Origin: Phytophthora quininea
Lineage: Eukaryota > Oomycota > Peronosporomycetes > Peronosporales > Peronosporaceae
Assembly (NCBI GenBank): GCA_011947345.1
Contig: JAAVTG010000570.1
Coordinates: 434,001 to 498,000 of the forward strand
Direction: 5' to 3'
Length of the DNA stretch: 64,000 bases
Under the pieces are notes generated by a model. The model searched no databases and had not been told where the DNA came from. It worked only from the letters and a program-made list of their open reading frames with translations. This document shows positions 21,298 to 32,453 of this stretch, piece after piece. Each line of letters opens with the position of its first letter. Position 1 is the stretch's first letter. Both the position numbers and the translations under genes were made by a program.

Positions 21298-22103
21298 CGC
21301 GCCGCTCGAAGCCGTAGTCGCGTCGCGACGGAGTCAGCAATGGCTGTGGTACCGGACGGTGCGAGCGCGTGGACGCCCGACTCGCGAGGGCGCGGTCCTG
21401 AGCCTCATCGAGGTCATTCGTGATGACACACGCTCGCTGGAGCGGTCGTCTCCATCGCGAGGAGGTAGCGGCGGGGCTGTGCGCAAGGCGCTCAACACGA
21501 AGGCCGAGGGCCTGGCTTCAGGAAATGGACACGGCGCCCGCAGCGGTGGTCGCTGACCGGGAGGTGTGCGTAGATCACGCGGAGAGCGTGGCGTACGTGG
21601 AGGAGATCGCGGCGCTGGGCTTCGGCGAAGCACCTGAGCGATCCGTGTGCTCGTCACGAGCCGGCGTACCGCCGCCTTGGTCATCCGACTCGTCGTAGTC
21701 GACCTCGCCATCCTCTTGGGGCGAGCGAGGGCGCCGTGTCGGCGACGAGAGCGCGCTCCCACCTCGGTACGAGGTCACGTCGCTGCCAGTCTGGCTGTCG
21801 GAACTGCCCGTGGGCTGCGCATGGCGCGATTTTCGTAGATTCGGCGATGCGCCGCGAAGTACTCCGCAACGGAGAGCGTGAGAGCGGCCTGAGGCCGGCT
21901 TGTGGTCGTGCACGAGCGCTGGGGAGCTGAAGACAGCCTGGCAGAAAGGCCTGCAAGTGATCGACACTTGAGGCACGCGAGGAATAGGCTCGGCGAGCCA
22001 ACGGCAGCCTCGTTGAGGCATAGCGACCAGCGGAAGTCTTTAAGAGACGCGACCTTGACAAGGCAGTTGTGTATCCGGTGTATCCACTGTTTAGAGGGGA
22101 AGG

Positions 22104-22476
22104 TGTAACGGGGTTACACGAAAGTCATAACCGTGCGTTGACTTTGGAGGTTACGCGAAACTCTTAACTGTGCGTAGGGTTTCGACTCTGTAGCCATCTG
22201 ACTCTCCACCACTCGTTTATATATATCTTAGATTAACTATGCCACATAGTTTAGTCTATACATTTACACCAGAGTCAGATAAAACAATTCAATTCAGTTC
22301 TATTTTTGCAGTTAATTAGTGTTGTCCTTGTTTTAAGGGACACTGACTCTGCGAGTCCTAGTTACGGACTGTACTTGGTTCTTGTATAGAACCGAAGGCG
22401 GGACGCCTAAAGAGACAGACTCGGGGAGTCCTACGTCTTCCTCTGTGCACGTGCACTGCTACGCAGCCCCGCTGCA
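22104..22476 (+). repeat. Gypsy-A 3' LTR
   Basis: 373 bp, TGTAACGGGG...CCGCTGCA, intact. It provides the empty-site reference for the Helitron and is followed by the ACATC target duplication. Confidence 0.9.
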
Positions 22477-22671
22477 ACATCGACATCAACCGGAGCTCCC
22501 GTAGTCGATCTGTGTGCTAGTAGTCGTGTGGAAGAATCGATTGGTGCAGAAAACTCACTGTATTGCAGCGATGAAATAGTACCGGAGGCGGAAGAAGAAA
22601 GGTCAAGTGGTGAGTGTGACGAAATTGTGCCTGACATTACGTCAGACAAGGAAGCAGAGCAAGACGATTGA
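22477..22671 (+). pseudogene. Unrecognised gene, 3' part, continuing the frame cut at 13080
   Basis: When the element and one copy of ACATC are disregarded, the frame ending at 13080 continues in phase for 62 codons without a stop (TGAPVVDLCASSRVEES, then an acidic tail ending SDKEAEQDD) to TGA at 22669-22671. The acidic C-terminus is typical of a protein end. See 12100-13080 for the other half. Confidence 0.55.
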
Positions 22672-22698
22672 TTGATTCAAATGTTTAACATGTTTCCT

Positions 22699-22905
22699 GG
22701 TTGTTCTTATGGTTGGGGGTATTTGCTCTTCTGTGATGATGTGTTGAATGTCGATGATTGAATTTGAATGTGCAGTTAATCATTTCCTTTCTTCTGGATG
22801 TTTTCTGTAGGCCCTCGGCCCGGCAGCCCCCGCAGGGACTCGAACCCCAACCGGAGGGATGAACTTTGTGAGTTGTATACACAGCTGGATCACTAGGAGG
22901 CCCCA
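22699..22905 (-). mobile_element. tRNA-derived SINE, copy 1
   Basis: Read on the minus strand, the head carries GGTTCGAGTCC, a perfect RNA polymerase III B box, within a T-arm-like fold. A second copy at 33497-33675 shares the head and the tail (ACAGAAAACATCCAGAA, and CAAATACCCCCAA near the 3' end). The A box and cloverleaf are poor, so it is a SINE rather than a working tRNA gene. It lies just after the split gene's stop codon. Confidence 0.6.
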
Positions 22906-23007
22906 AGCAAAGCAAGATGATGAATCGAGGGACATTCGGCGGCCAACAGGATCTCAAAGTGACACAGACGGTGTCGCTACGTTGGTAGCAAAGGGTCTTG
23001 GCAATTC

Positions 23008-23253
23008 GTGGAGTGGTCGGAGGGAATAAAGCCATTGGAGTGTAACTTAAACTCCGAGGGTGTTACATTTCCAGATTATGGAGTACTGGGCAAGTGCTAC
23101 TTTGACTGCGTCGGCGGCGTGAGTTTAAACGCGAGTGCAAACGGCTTTTGCAGAAACACTACTTGCCGACTCCGAGCAAACTACAGCAATGCACCAAGGT
23201 TGCGCCCCAAGAGCCGGTTGTGCCCAGAGGAGATTGCCGAGAGGCTCGATTGA
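23008..23253 (+). other. Short coding-like frame, unrecognised
   Basis: An 81-codon frame (VTFPDYGVLGKCYFDCVGGVSLN, with several Cys; RPKSRLCPEEIAERLD at its end). The composition looks protein-like, but I recognise no family. It abuts the LINE remnant and may be a piece of another transposon. Confidence 0.25.
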
Positions 23254-24480
23254 AAGCAGAAATAGCAGCGATGAGAGAGGACCTCCCTGCTTGAATCCAC
23301 ATGTTGGAAATAACGTTTTATAGAGTTCCGTTCAGCGATAGCGTCGCTTGGACATCCGAATACAAAAGACGAACCTAGCTGCAAAACACCTCTCCTAAAC
23401 CAGCTCGCTCAAGTGTTTGAAACAAGTAATTCCAATTGACGCGGTCGTAAGCCTTCACAAAATCCAAAAAGAGAGCGTAACCTTTGCTTCCTCGACGCTG
23501 GAGTAGGCTCCTCAAATCATGAACAAAGCAGACATGATGGTCCAGGGAGCGCCCTTTGACAGAGCATTTTGGTCTGGGTGAATTAATTCTGGGAGGAAAA
23601 GCTGAAGTCGATAGGCCAGCGTCTTGGACAGGATTTTGACATCAATCGCATAATTGAAATCGTTCTGCAGTTGCCTGGGTCCCTTTTAGTGATAGAACTT
23701 CAGCAAAGGCTTCAGGATCTAACATATACAGAGCCGGCCCGAGACCATCCAGACCAGGAGCAAAGTGTTTTGTGAGGTGATGAGTTGCCCCCGCCAATTC
23801 CTCTGCGGTAATCGGCGCGTCCAAACTCACCGCTTGGACGCTGTCTAGGCGTCTTACCACCAAATTCAGGATTCTCTCCGACATGCAGTAATCAACTCGG
23901 GTATCGTCCGAGTCATACTTCGGATCTCAAAATATTAAGCAATGACTTCTGAAAGCAGCACTAATGTCGGCGGGATCGTTTGACTCCGCTCCAGACTCTT
24001 GTATTGTCGCTGGAATAGCCGTACAGCGTAGCATCGTATCCGGTGGATGAAAAAAACAAATTGAGGTTGGTACTTCCATTTCGTGGACATGAAAATCGAA
24101 CCCTTGGTCTTGGCGCTGCTCAAGCAAGTGCTGTTGAACTGCTTCTTCCGTCTCCGCAGCCTGTATTAGAGCTGTTGCGGATTCGTCCCATTGCTTTCGG
24201 TATGAGCACTGTGTCAGTGGGCAAGGTCTCACTGACACACAGATAGAAGCGCGGTAGCTTGGGTACAATCTTGAGCTTGGGCGAGCTGGAGCTGGCCTCG
24301 AATTCGTCGCTTCCATCCCTCCCAGAGCAGACCAGGAATTGGAACTGAGAGGATGATGGCAGCTAGACGCTGAATATCTTGAACAATTTCTCGGTGTACA
24401 GGATGGTTGACCAAAGGTTTTGGCTGAGGCCTGGATAATATTTCGCGGGGTCGAACTGGGTGTCCACCTATGCATCAGAG
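23254..24480 (-). pseudogene. L1-like LINE, endonuclease-RT linker and reverse transcriptase remnant
   Basis: Reading down the minus strand: HPVHREIVQDIQRLAAIIL (24400-24350), EVPTSICFFHPPD and ISAAFRSHC (24080-23940), DAPITAEELAGATHHLTKH...APGLDGLGPALY (23830-23700), then RT motifs in other frames including the YDRVNW-type core (about 23440) and SSFVFGCPSDAIAERNSIKR (23370-23310). This order is that of L1-type ORF2. Several frameshifts; the catalytic xxDD region is not recognisable. The endonuclease part appears separately at 29029-29437. Confidence 0.7.
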
Positions 24481-24555
24481 ATACAAATGTAATAGTAAGA
24501 TGCGGTAATATTTTTGCTGATGCTGTGGTTCATGTAGTTCACAGCAGTTGCCAAA

Positions 24556-24940
24556 TGTGAGTGGGTGTCCTCAACGAGCACCCAGGAGTGACGACTCGGC
24601 CAGAGCTACGCTGTAGACGGCTGGGCGACACAAGATCGCGCGTGACGAGTCGCGCGGCCAGGAAACGACACTTCGCATGATAGCACTTCGCAAATGGCAG
24701 CAGAGCTCACAGCAACACGCCGCAGCGCTCGCAACACGTAGCAGGAGCAAACAGAAGAGCTTGCAGAACGTACAGTAAGAGTTAAGCAATATAAATAGGG
24801 GTGCACGCGCGAGTGTGTGTTCCGGCGCGGAGTCAGCCAATTGCTCCTCCGTCGGCCAGCAGTGTTCGAGTTGAAGTGGTGACGAGCATTACGACCAAAA
24901 CCATACAATCGGCACCACGGAAGACCCACTGCTTACTTGG
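24556..24940 (+). repeat. Probable 5' LTR of a second Gypsy family (Gypsy-C)
   Basis: It begins TGTGAGTGGGTG, contains a good TATA box (AATATAAATAGG at about 24786) and is followed by TTGGTGGTCATACAGG, a plausible start of the untranslated leader, 0.5 kb before gag. No second copy is in the window, so the edges are approximate. The leader contains repeats of GGTAACCAG (25168-25260). Confidence 0.45.
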
Positions 24941-25454
24941 TGGTCATACAGGGGCTGACTAAAACGGTCGGTCTCCTGTGGAAGAGCTGCGGACAAGACT
25001 AAGCCGAAGAAGGAGCCGGTACGAAGCTCGGCCTTAGTGGGCACGAACTCGGCAGCAAAGGTACCAGCAGCAAGTGGTACTTTGAAAGAGGCGGCAGACA
25101 AGGAAGAGAGGCTGAGAGAGGCTGAGAGCAGGCGAGTTAGCGTGGAATGCTGAGACTGAAGCGCGGCAGGGTAACCAGCCCCTGTTGGGGAGGTAACCAG
25201 GCTTTGCGAAGCAGCGAGGTAACCAGCCCTCCTGTCGCTCTAGTGCGAGGCAACCAGTCCTTGCTTGCGTTGAGGTGTGTGAGCTAATTGAGATTGAGCT
25301 GGCTGAGGGTTGTGATTAGTTGCTGCTGGAGATAGTGGATTTTGATTATTGCCGCTGATTGATTGTGGACTTGCTGCTGATTGACTTGAAGAGAACGGGA
25401 GTGCGTTGATTTGAAAAGTTTTTGGATAAGAAACGGAAGCCGCAGCAGTATCAG

Positions 25455-26830
25455 ATGCCGACGAAGACGAAGACCACGGCGAGAAGCCGAGCATTGGCCG
25501 ACAAGTCGCCTCCAGCAAGGAGCAAGAAGCGCCGAGCAGCGACAAGGCCGCAAGATGTTGGTGATGGCGTTCCAGCACGTGGCTGTGCCAGCAACGTCGG
25601 TGCTGATGCGTGCCGCGCCGCCGAGCAGCCATTGGACCGAATGCTGGTGAGCACGACACAGATAGAAGCGGTCAACCAAGCAGCAGCTTCGCAGGAGTTG
25701 AGACGTGTCCCGGGCAGCAAGGCGTAGCCCAAGCAGCAACAGCGGCGACGAGTTACGGTCGGCGCAAGAAGCTCAAGGTCGAAGACTTCCGTGGTGGGCC
25801 GAGTGACTGCGAGGAAGTATGGCTGGCTGCAGTACAGCAGGAGGTGGAACGACAACGGGTGCTGGATGGAGTTATGTGGACAAGCAAGGAGATGTACCAT
25901 GGAGCTACCGCACATCTGAAAGGGACGCTCAACTTTGGTTATTTGCAGCTGGAGGGCATGAATTCTGACAGCAGCGGACGTCTGAAGGCTTTGCAGCGCG
26001 CTAGCAGAGACGATTCGGTAACCACAACAACGTGTTTGAAACGCAAATGAAGATCGCGCGACGAGCCCAGCAGCCAGGTGAGCGACTACAGGATATCGCT
26101 GCTTGCCTGCAGACAATGGGCATTGGTTACCCGATCTTCCCAGCGTTTTGGTACGTCGAGAGTTTCCTGAACGGCATCAACAACCGTACCACATCCATGG
26201 TGGTACGCGGCCGGCGGTTAAAGACGCTAGGTGATGCGGAAACGTTTGCAATCGAAGTGGCTGGTGAATGCGGCGAGGACCGCAAAATAAGCAACTGGCG
26301 CGGCGCTGTGAAGCTGTACCGGAGAGATTGCCGCGCTGCAGAGAAGAGCCGGGAAGATGCAACGAGACAGCCGATGTATTCGACGAGCAGATAGTAGAGT
26401 TGCTGAATTTGGACAGGCCGCCTAATATGACGAGCGAGGGTGACGACTTGGTGGGCTGGCAGCATTTGGAGACGACATCCTGATGAGAGGTGCAGTGCAC
26501 CCAAGCGTAGTAGCGGCTGAAATGGGACAAGCAGTGGCAGCAGCACGAAAGATGGACGCGAGCGCCGTACTAGTCTCAGAGCCTGTCGATACGGTAAGCA
26601 CCGCAGTAACCGGGTCAAGCACGCAGAGCAGCCGCAGCACGATGAGGTCCGTAAGTTTGAGAACGACGAGAATTGCCCGAGCCGAAGCCGCAGAGCGAGA
26701 ACAGCAGAACCGCGTAAGTTGTGCGGTTGGAGAGGACACTGGCATCTCGAGTGTCGCCTGCGCGACGTTGACGCCGTTGATCGAGAAGGGAGTTGGCCTG
26801 TGCAAGTTGGAACCGCAAAAGTTAATGTGA
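25455..26830 (+). pseudogene. Gypsy-C gag remnant
   Basis: The start at ATG 25455 gives a Lys/Arg/Ala-rich leader. After a frame break, KKLKVEDFRGGPSDCEEVWL and the helical gag domain follow (25760-26310; RRAQQPGERLQDIAACLQTM, MVVRGRRLKTLGDAETFA). Near 26710-26760 a zinc-knuckle-like LCGWRGHWHLEC remains, with the first Cys pair degenerate. Several frameshifts. No protease, RT or 3' LTR follow, so only the 5' third of the element is left. It lies between two LINE pieces and may have inserted into that LINE. Confidence 0.6.
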
Positions 26831-29028
26831 GTACAGTTGTATGCCGCGAATGGCGAGAAGTGAGCCGCTGGTGGCGATAAGATTCAAGCTTACGGCGGAT
26901 GACGACACGGATAAGTAGCTGAAGCAAGACTACAGATCTTGTGAATTCTGGGTAGGAATAGCTACCGGCGCGTGTAGCAGTAGAGCGACCGCCACATTGG
27001 GAAGGCGGATAAAACCCGAGTTGCTGGATATGTAGCTGAAGGTGGTCAAAGCTGGCAAAAGGACGAATGCAAGATGTATAGAGAGTTCGCTGCAGTATTT
27101 CGGGCGAGTTCGGTTTGGAGGCGCGTCAGAAGCAGAACGCGGCGATAAGTGCCGAGGGTGCTTGTGATGTGCGGTACGAGGGCTCGCCTGGGGGAAGAGC
27201 AGCGGATAGACGTCATGATAGGGCGTGGCGGTGTTTGCGCGGCCATTTTGGGTTCGCTAGCTGTGGTGATGCTGATTTGGATTTTTCTATGGGTAGCAAT
27301 CCCCGCGCTGTGATTGGTTGGATTTTAACTTAGTGGATGAGTGGTTGTGGAGACGTGTGACCAGTTGGGACAAGACTGTGGCGGGAGTCCTACCAAGGAT
27401 GGTCCCTAGGTTTCGGAAGCCTGCGTCGGGAGTATGTAAATCCCGAAACGCACGGGAGGCTCGGTCCGAAGCCGCGCCTCGTCCGTCAGCAAGTGTCCAA
27501 GAGTGGGCGGAAATCACATTGAGGGAACGTATCCCCTCTGTGACTTGTGTAGCCTTGGCCCCAAAGCGCACGATGATTGTGACGCTAAGGGCTCCCAAGA
27601 CCTAGTCTCTCCCCAACAAAGCACGTGTTGCACAACACACTATATTTCCTAGAAGCTGCTATGCTTGATGAAGGTGGATTTCCCGATACGCTAAGACTCT
27701 GGAACCGGATTCGGTATCCTGGACGCAGATCGGTGTTCCAGGATGACCAATCCCTGAACGGTGACTCTGAATGTATGCAATCGTGGAAGTCCCTATACAA
27801 TCATCTAGTCAAGAATCAATCCCAGTGCGAGTGATGTGGATCCCCTGGAGTTGAAGTTGCGAGGGTCACCCCGTTTGGGAAACTTGACCCCCATTGAGCA
27901 ATGGAGATGCTCCAGGATTGCGCACCCAGTGATGACTCCATAGTCGGACCAAGTCACTTACACCGTCCATATTCAAGTCAAGATATTGTCAGAAGATCGT
28001 TCAAGATTCGTACTTAGTATTGCATAGCTAGTTTGTATGAGATTTTAACAGAGTTCGATTTCCCCCAATTGCTCAAGTGCTCCGAGGAAGCGGAGGCCGC
28101 ATTGGGCGTTAAGGGCACCTTGGCTTAGGGACTAGCGTCGCGTGGAACTCCCCGTGTTCAAGTCCAGTTGGGAAGGGGAGTTCTGAGGGCGTGTTACTCC
28201 TGGATTGACCCCGACCCATTCCATATCCTAGTTGGGCCGTCAGTACATCCGGGCGTCACCCATTTCATATTGACCTGACTATCTTGTGTGGCTGGATAGC
28301 AGTGATTACCAGGGCGTTGACACTAACTGCGTTGTGAATCGACTGACCTAAGCTTTGTAACCGAGTGCTGTATCTGTTGCTCCGCGAGGAGCTGGTGCGC
28401 GAACGTCGGGGTGTTCGAAACCTTCCAGGTGTCCCTAACCGCATACGCCCCATCGATCCTGGACGAGGACCCACCACCCGAGGGCCCAAAAGAATAAGTG
28501 GTGGCTGCATATCGGTATCGAACTCTATATTGTTAATTGTTATCTTGTACAAGGTTTGGCTGTGTGGTCCTGGAGTGCGACCACAAGCCACCTTCTAACT
28601 CTTCTAACCCGCTCTCTGTAGCAAGCGCGTTCGGGGAACTCCCGAACCGCAGTACTAACCTACCCGTTACCTGTATCCTGAGCAGGTGTCCTCCTTGGTC
28701 ATCGAGTCCAGCGATTCGAACCCTTAGGGATTGCACACAAGGTACACGCCAACGGTTCCAGGTTGCTCAAGGGTCTTCTGGAACCGCTACCCCCGCAGAC
28801 TAGTTCATTCGGGTCGCGCCACTGTACACCCCCTGGGCGCAATTTTTCACCGAGCTTCGACACATAGCACTGAAAGCGACGCCGCAGTAAGTGTGGATGC
28901 TGCAGGAGCGACAAAACCCTCTGCTTACTTAATCAAAACGATTAACGTTTGGAAGTCGGCCGGAGAATGGACGTCGACCAGGAAAGCGTAGTCTCCAAGG
29001 GTCGATGACTAGACCAGATGCTAACCCG
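26831..29028 (+). other. Unrecognised transposon-graveyard stretch
   Basis: About 2.2 kb with only short frames (27318-27605 +, 28265-28591 -, 28537-28803 +) that match nothing I know. A B-box-like GGTTCGAATC on the minus strand near 28712 is not embedded in a tRNA fold. Confidence 0.4.
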
Positions 29029-29437
29029 CTAATCAACCCCTCGAGTTGGATCTGCCAGTTGAACAGTACCACGCGAGTCTAAAACCAGATCAATAGCGAC
29101 GTTTAAGTCCCCCATCACGATATGATGCGAGGAGTCATTAAAACGAGCAGCCAAACTCGCGAAGAAACCCACGCAGTCTATTCGGCCGACTGGAGCGTAC
29201 ACATTGTGAATGTAGATGAGATGGCCATCCACTTCCATTCGTACCAACGGGTATCGACCTTCGACGATGACCTGAGTAACGACCTTGGCTGTGCTCCTTT
29301 GGGAGTTCGAGGTGATGCAGGGTGGCAACCCCGCCGCTCCGTGGACCAATTTGCGCGGGCTGCCGCTGTTACGATCACTCACAAATACTTTGTAGCGAGA
29401 GATAGTTGAAACATTAAATAAAACTTGGACAAGTAGT
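29029..29437 (-). pseudogene. L1-like LINE endonuclease fragment
   Basis: The minus-strand frame carries the apurinic-like endonuclease core of L1 ORF2: GRYPLVRMEVDGHLIYIHN followed by VYAPVGRID, then HHIVMGDLNVAID with the catalytic GDLN. The N-terminal part is cut off at 29438, where LTR-like sequence begins. It is probably the same LINE lineage as 23254-24480, which has the same orientation and the next domain. Confidence 0.7.
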
Positions 29438-30140
29438 TGTGGTGTAGGAATTACTCCACTTGGCACGTCGCCTTAATATAGTAGTCCCTGCCCACAACAA
29501 CACGTCTCGCCCTCTTGCGAAGGTTCGACGAGAGTTGAGGCTCCGCTTGATGGACGTCCAACTCGACTCACCCAGAGCCAGTCAAATGCACCCTCCTGCG
29601 ATGTTTCGGCTAACCAAAAAGCGCCACTAGCCCCGAGCTTTGTCTAGGACGCTTAACACACAATACACTCACTCAAACTCTGGGGTTCCTCTAAAGAGAG
29701 ATAGCCACGCCTGGGGAAAGCGCTTCCGGAGCCGCCGCAGCAGAGCCACGACTAATAGGGGTTGGGCGGGGAGAATAGGCTCTCCTTAGCATTATAGCGG
29801 CTTAGCACGCGCCGCGAATCAATCCCTTTCGGGCAACACACACTTCTTGCCCTTGCCAACGAACGCTCGCACACACTGCTCACCGCGTTCGCCGAATTAG
29901 CATAATCCACACACACACACACACACACACACACAAATCTTACCTCTAGATGTCCACGAGCTTGTGTGGCTTGAGTAGTCGGTGGAAAATACTGTTCTGT
30001 TTAGTGTGGCCCTTCGGCCTTATCGTTTTCTATGTCTTTCAGTATGTCCTATGCAAATATACAGTGAACGGAATGGATCTCGGCGACCCTCTGCAAAGAC
30101 TCAAACCGTCGCCGTCCACGGGGTTGCGAAACCTCGCGAG
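29438..30140 (-). repeat. Diverged LTR related to the Gypsy-B LTR
   Basis: It begins TGGTGTAGGAATTACTCCAC, like the Gypsy-B LTR edge TGGTGTAGGAATCCACTGAA. Further matches occur near its other end (GTCGGTGGAAAATACTGTTCTG against GTCGGGGAAAATTCTGCTCTG; AAACCGTCGCCGTCC against AGCGTCGCCGTCGG). The far edge is not sharp. It truncates the LINE endonuclease. It is an old solo or terminal LTR of the same superfamily branch. Confidence 0.5.
29909..29935 (+). repeat. (CA)n microsatellite
   Basis: About 13 uninterrupted CA units inside the diverged LTR. Confidence 0.9.
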
Positions 30141-30145
30141 AGCCT

Positions 30146-30262
30146 AAAACAGGTCCGCCTAGCCTAGTACCGCCTGGTTTTAGCCTAGTCTAGGTGCTGC
30201 CTAGAGTAGGCCTCCAATCCTCGTCTAGCCTTAGACTAGGCGCTGGCTTGACTTAGTTTAAG
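30146..30262 (+). repeat. CTAG-rich short-period repeat
   Basis: Repeated variants of GCCTAGTCTAGG, GCCTAG and TAGACTAGGC in about 115 bp, some of them palindromic. Origin unclear; it marks the far end of the LTR relic. Confidence 0.5.
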
Positions 30263-30298
30263 TATGGGGACCAAAGCGAAGAATCGCTAAACCACATA

Positions 30299-30759
30299 GT
30301 GGGCGTTCCGGAATTTCTTTTCCTGGATCGCGATGACATGGAGTTACGAGACAAGTCGCTCGGAGAGTTTATGTCCATTCTGTTTGGCTCCGTTCGTGTT
30401 GACAGAGAGCAGGTCGACGTTGGTCCACGAAAATTCCACTTAAGCGATGGGGAGACTTTATTCTGCAGATCCCCATACAGGTCCCGGCGAGGAGAGTGCG
30501 ATTGACAGTGCACCGCTCTCTTCTGGCACTTAAAGCAAAGATTGCTGAAGCGATTGGAGACGGCGAATTTATGGAGTCACGCAATGCAAAGACTCAACAT
30601 ACGCAAGTATTCGGCCTGCGAGGTCGCTTCGGAGAACGCCTAGTAGCAAGTTTGGGTGGAATTGGCGCATTGGAGATGCACCTATCCATGGCGCATCGAA
30701 TCCACTCAGAACGCACAACCCAATATCACGCCAAAAATGCCAGCAGCCACTGCCAGTAG
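30299..30759 (+). other. Coding-like fragment, unrecognised
   Basis: Two overlapping + strand frames (GVPEFLFLDRDDMELRD; VHRSLLALKAKIAEAIGDGE) look protein-like and join by a frame change near 30450-30490. I recognise no domain. Confidence 0.25.
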
Positions 30760-31639
30760 AAGAAGCCCAAAGCATGCTAGGGGTTCCGACAGCTCGTGCA
30801 ACTACAACTCATTGACGTCTAACACCAAACGATCCACTTGGTCAAATAACGCCGCGCGTGAACGAGGACAATCTCCTCCAAACATGTTCTTCCTTTCCTC
30901 CGCAACCGGCGCGCAGGACAACGACAAGGTGGCATGAATTGCACAGGAAATGACATGAACCCGCACGAAGTCATGCATGAACTGCGATTTAGTCCTCATG
31001 AGAAAGATTTTTCCTGCAAAATGGACCTTAATCTTGCTCATTTTCCGCGCAAGATCATTTGTGGTGACGACCTCTGTTTCTGATTAGGTAAGATCCAAAA
31101 GTTTCATCCTCTCCGCAAGTTCCATCTCCCGAAGCGCTAGAGCCTCTTGGAGGGCTATGTCTTCATCAAGTTGTACGAGTGGCGGTGATGACGCCAAGGC
31201 TCACAAGCGATTTTGGCAAGCTTGCCGGCCCTGATCCCGAGCTCGGGAGCAGTGCAGGCATAGTTAAGCAGATCCTGAGAGCTACAGCAAACCCGGCTGC
31301 CTTGCGATTCAGAGCGTCAAGATTATGGCGTGGCTGCTCTCCTGGGTTGTTCCAATGGCAGGATAGAGCGGGCCAAGCACGAGGACGTGTATTTAGCTCG
31401 CTTTGCATTTAACAAGCAAACGGCTAATACGTCTTTGGCGTTTGCAGGGGTCTCAGCTCCCAAGCGGAGTCTTAGTTTTGCGAGAACGGCACAGTGACTT
31501 CGCACTGGAAGAAGATACATCCAAGCAAACTACCCGTCGCCTCCTCGCCTCCATGAAGTATGCATATTTGTTGGAGCTGCAGACACCTTCTGGTAACATA
31601 ATTCCGGCCAGAGCGAGGCGTAGACCTATGTCATTGTCC

Positions 31640-32300
31640 TCAAAACGCACGGAGTGCTCTCTCAGCTTCAGCGAAATCGTGTCGAGTTCTGGCCAGTAAT
31701 TTTCCGAGTAAAAGCACGCGGACGCACTCTTGGGTGGAGATGCGTTTCGCCAGTCGCTGATGTGGGGAAAGGTAAATGCGGGGGCTCGATGTCAGGCTCA
31801 GTTCTGCACCCGGCTCTCCTGAGGATGTCGACGGTGCTGGAGTCTCCGAACTCTCTCCAGCCTCGTCGACTTTCATCGATGTGGTATCATTGCTCAGCGG
31901 CTCATATGGTGATGAAGCTGACTCGACCGAGCTCTGCCGACCCCTTTTCCTGCCGCTGACAGTTAATGGTCTTGGTGGGTTTGTGTTGCATAGCCCCCCA
32001 GGTCCAAACCTTAACGCGTGTGGCGATGGTTTCGTCGGATGCAAATAGTATTAAACCGAGGGAGCTTCTCGAGCTCGCGCGGAATACAAAATCCCTTCCA
32101 ACACAACTCAATCACAGACTTAGCTATCCACGATCAACGCCTCGGGGTATTTTGACGGTATTGAAGTAGTTGTGCACAATACCAGAGGTGATCAATCCCG
32201 ATGGAGCACGGTAGGTGAAATCGAAATAAACCGGTTGGCACTGGCTAAAAAAACATTGAACGGGTCGCTCACTATCTGATCGCTACGAATATCCAGTATA
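31640..32300 (-). other. Possible LINE ORF1/gag-like remnant
   Basis: Minus-strand frames read FVFRASSRSSLGLILFASDE and TIATRVKVWTWGAM, then a Ser/Pro-rich acidic segment and YLSPHQRLAKR. Position (upstream of the endonuclease on the same strand) and composition fit an ORF1-like nucleic-acid-binding protein of the LINE at 23-29 kb, but no diagnostic motif is present. Confidence 0.3.
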
Positions 32301-32453
32301 TCGATGTAGAAGACATTTGCGAGAGAGTTTAGAGCCTCAAAAGTGAGCGTGCATCCCAAATACTGATCGCGCTAGTCTGCCAAGCGCTACTTCGCTGACT
32401 CAGAGCATATGGGAAGGGCGAGTCTGTCGCGTGGTTGACGGTGCACGCGGGAA

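Larger units (their letters stand above)
13081..22476 (+). mobile_element. Ty3/Gypsy chromodomain retrotransposon, Gypsy-A, full length
   Basis: Two LTRs of about 374 bp start TGTAACGGGG and end CCGCTGCA. The 5-bp target duplication is ACATC (13076-13080 and 22477-22481). The order gag, protease, RT, RNase H, integrase, chromodomain is typical of Ty3/Gypsy. A purine tract (AGAGGGGAAGG, about 22092-22103) precedes the 3' LTR and TGGTAGCAC follows the 5' LTR as a possible primer site. The 5' LTR is interrupted by a Helitron (13265-15331). The coding region has at least five frame breaks. I count about eight differences between the LTRs, so the insertion is fairly recent but not the newest in the window. 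Confidence 0.9.

Noticed and set aside
22820..22905. tRNA gene on the minus strand at the SINE head
   Set aside because: The B box and T-arm are good, but the D-arm and anticodon arm are poor and the same sequence recurs with a shared tail at 33497-33675, which fits a SINE.
28700..28760. GGTTCGAATC on the minus strand, a possible tRNA gene
   Set aside because: Only the B-box letters fit; no T-stem, acceptor or anticodon arm can be folded around it.
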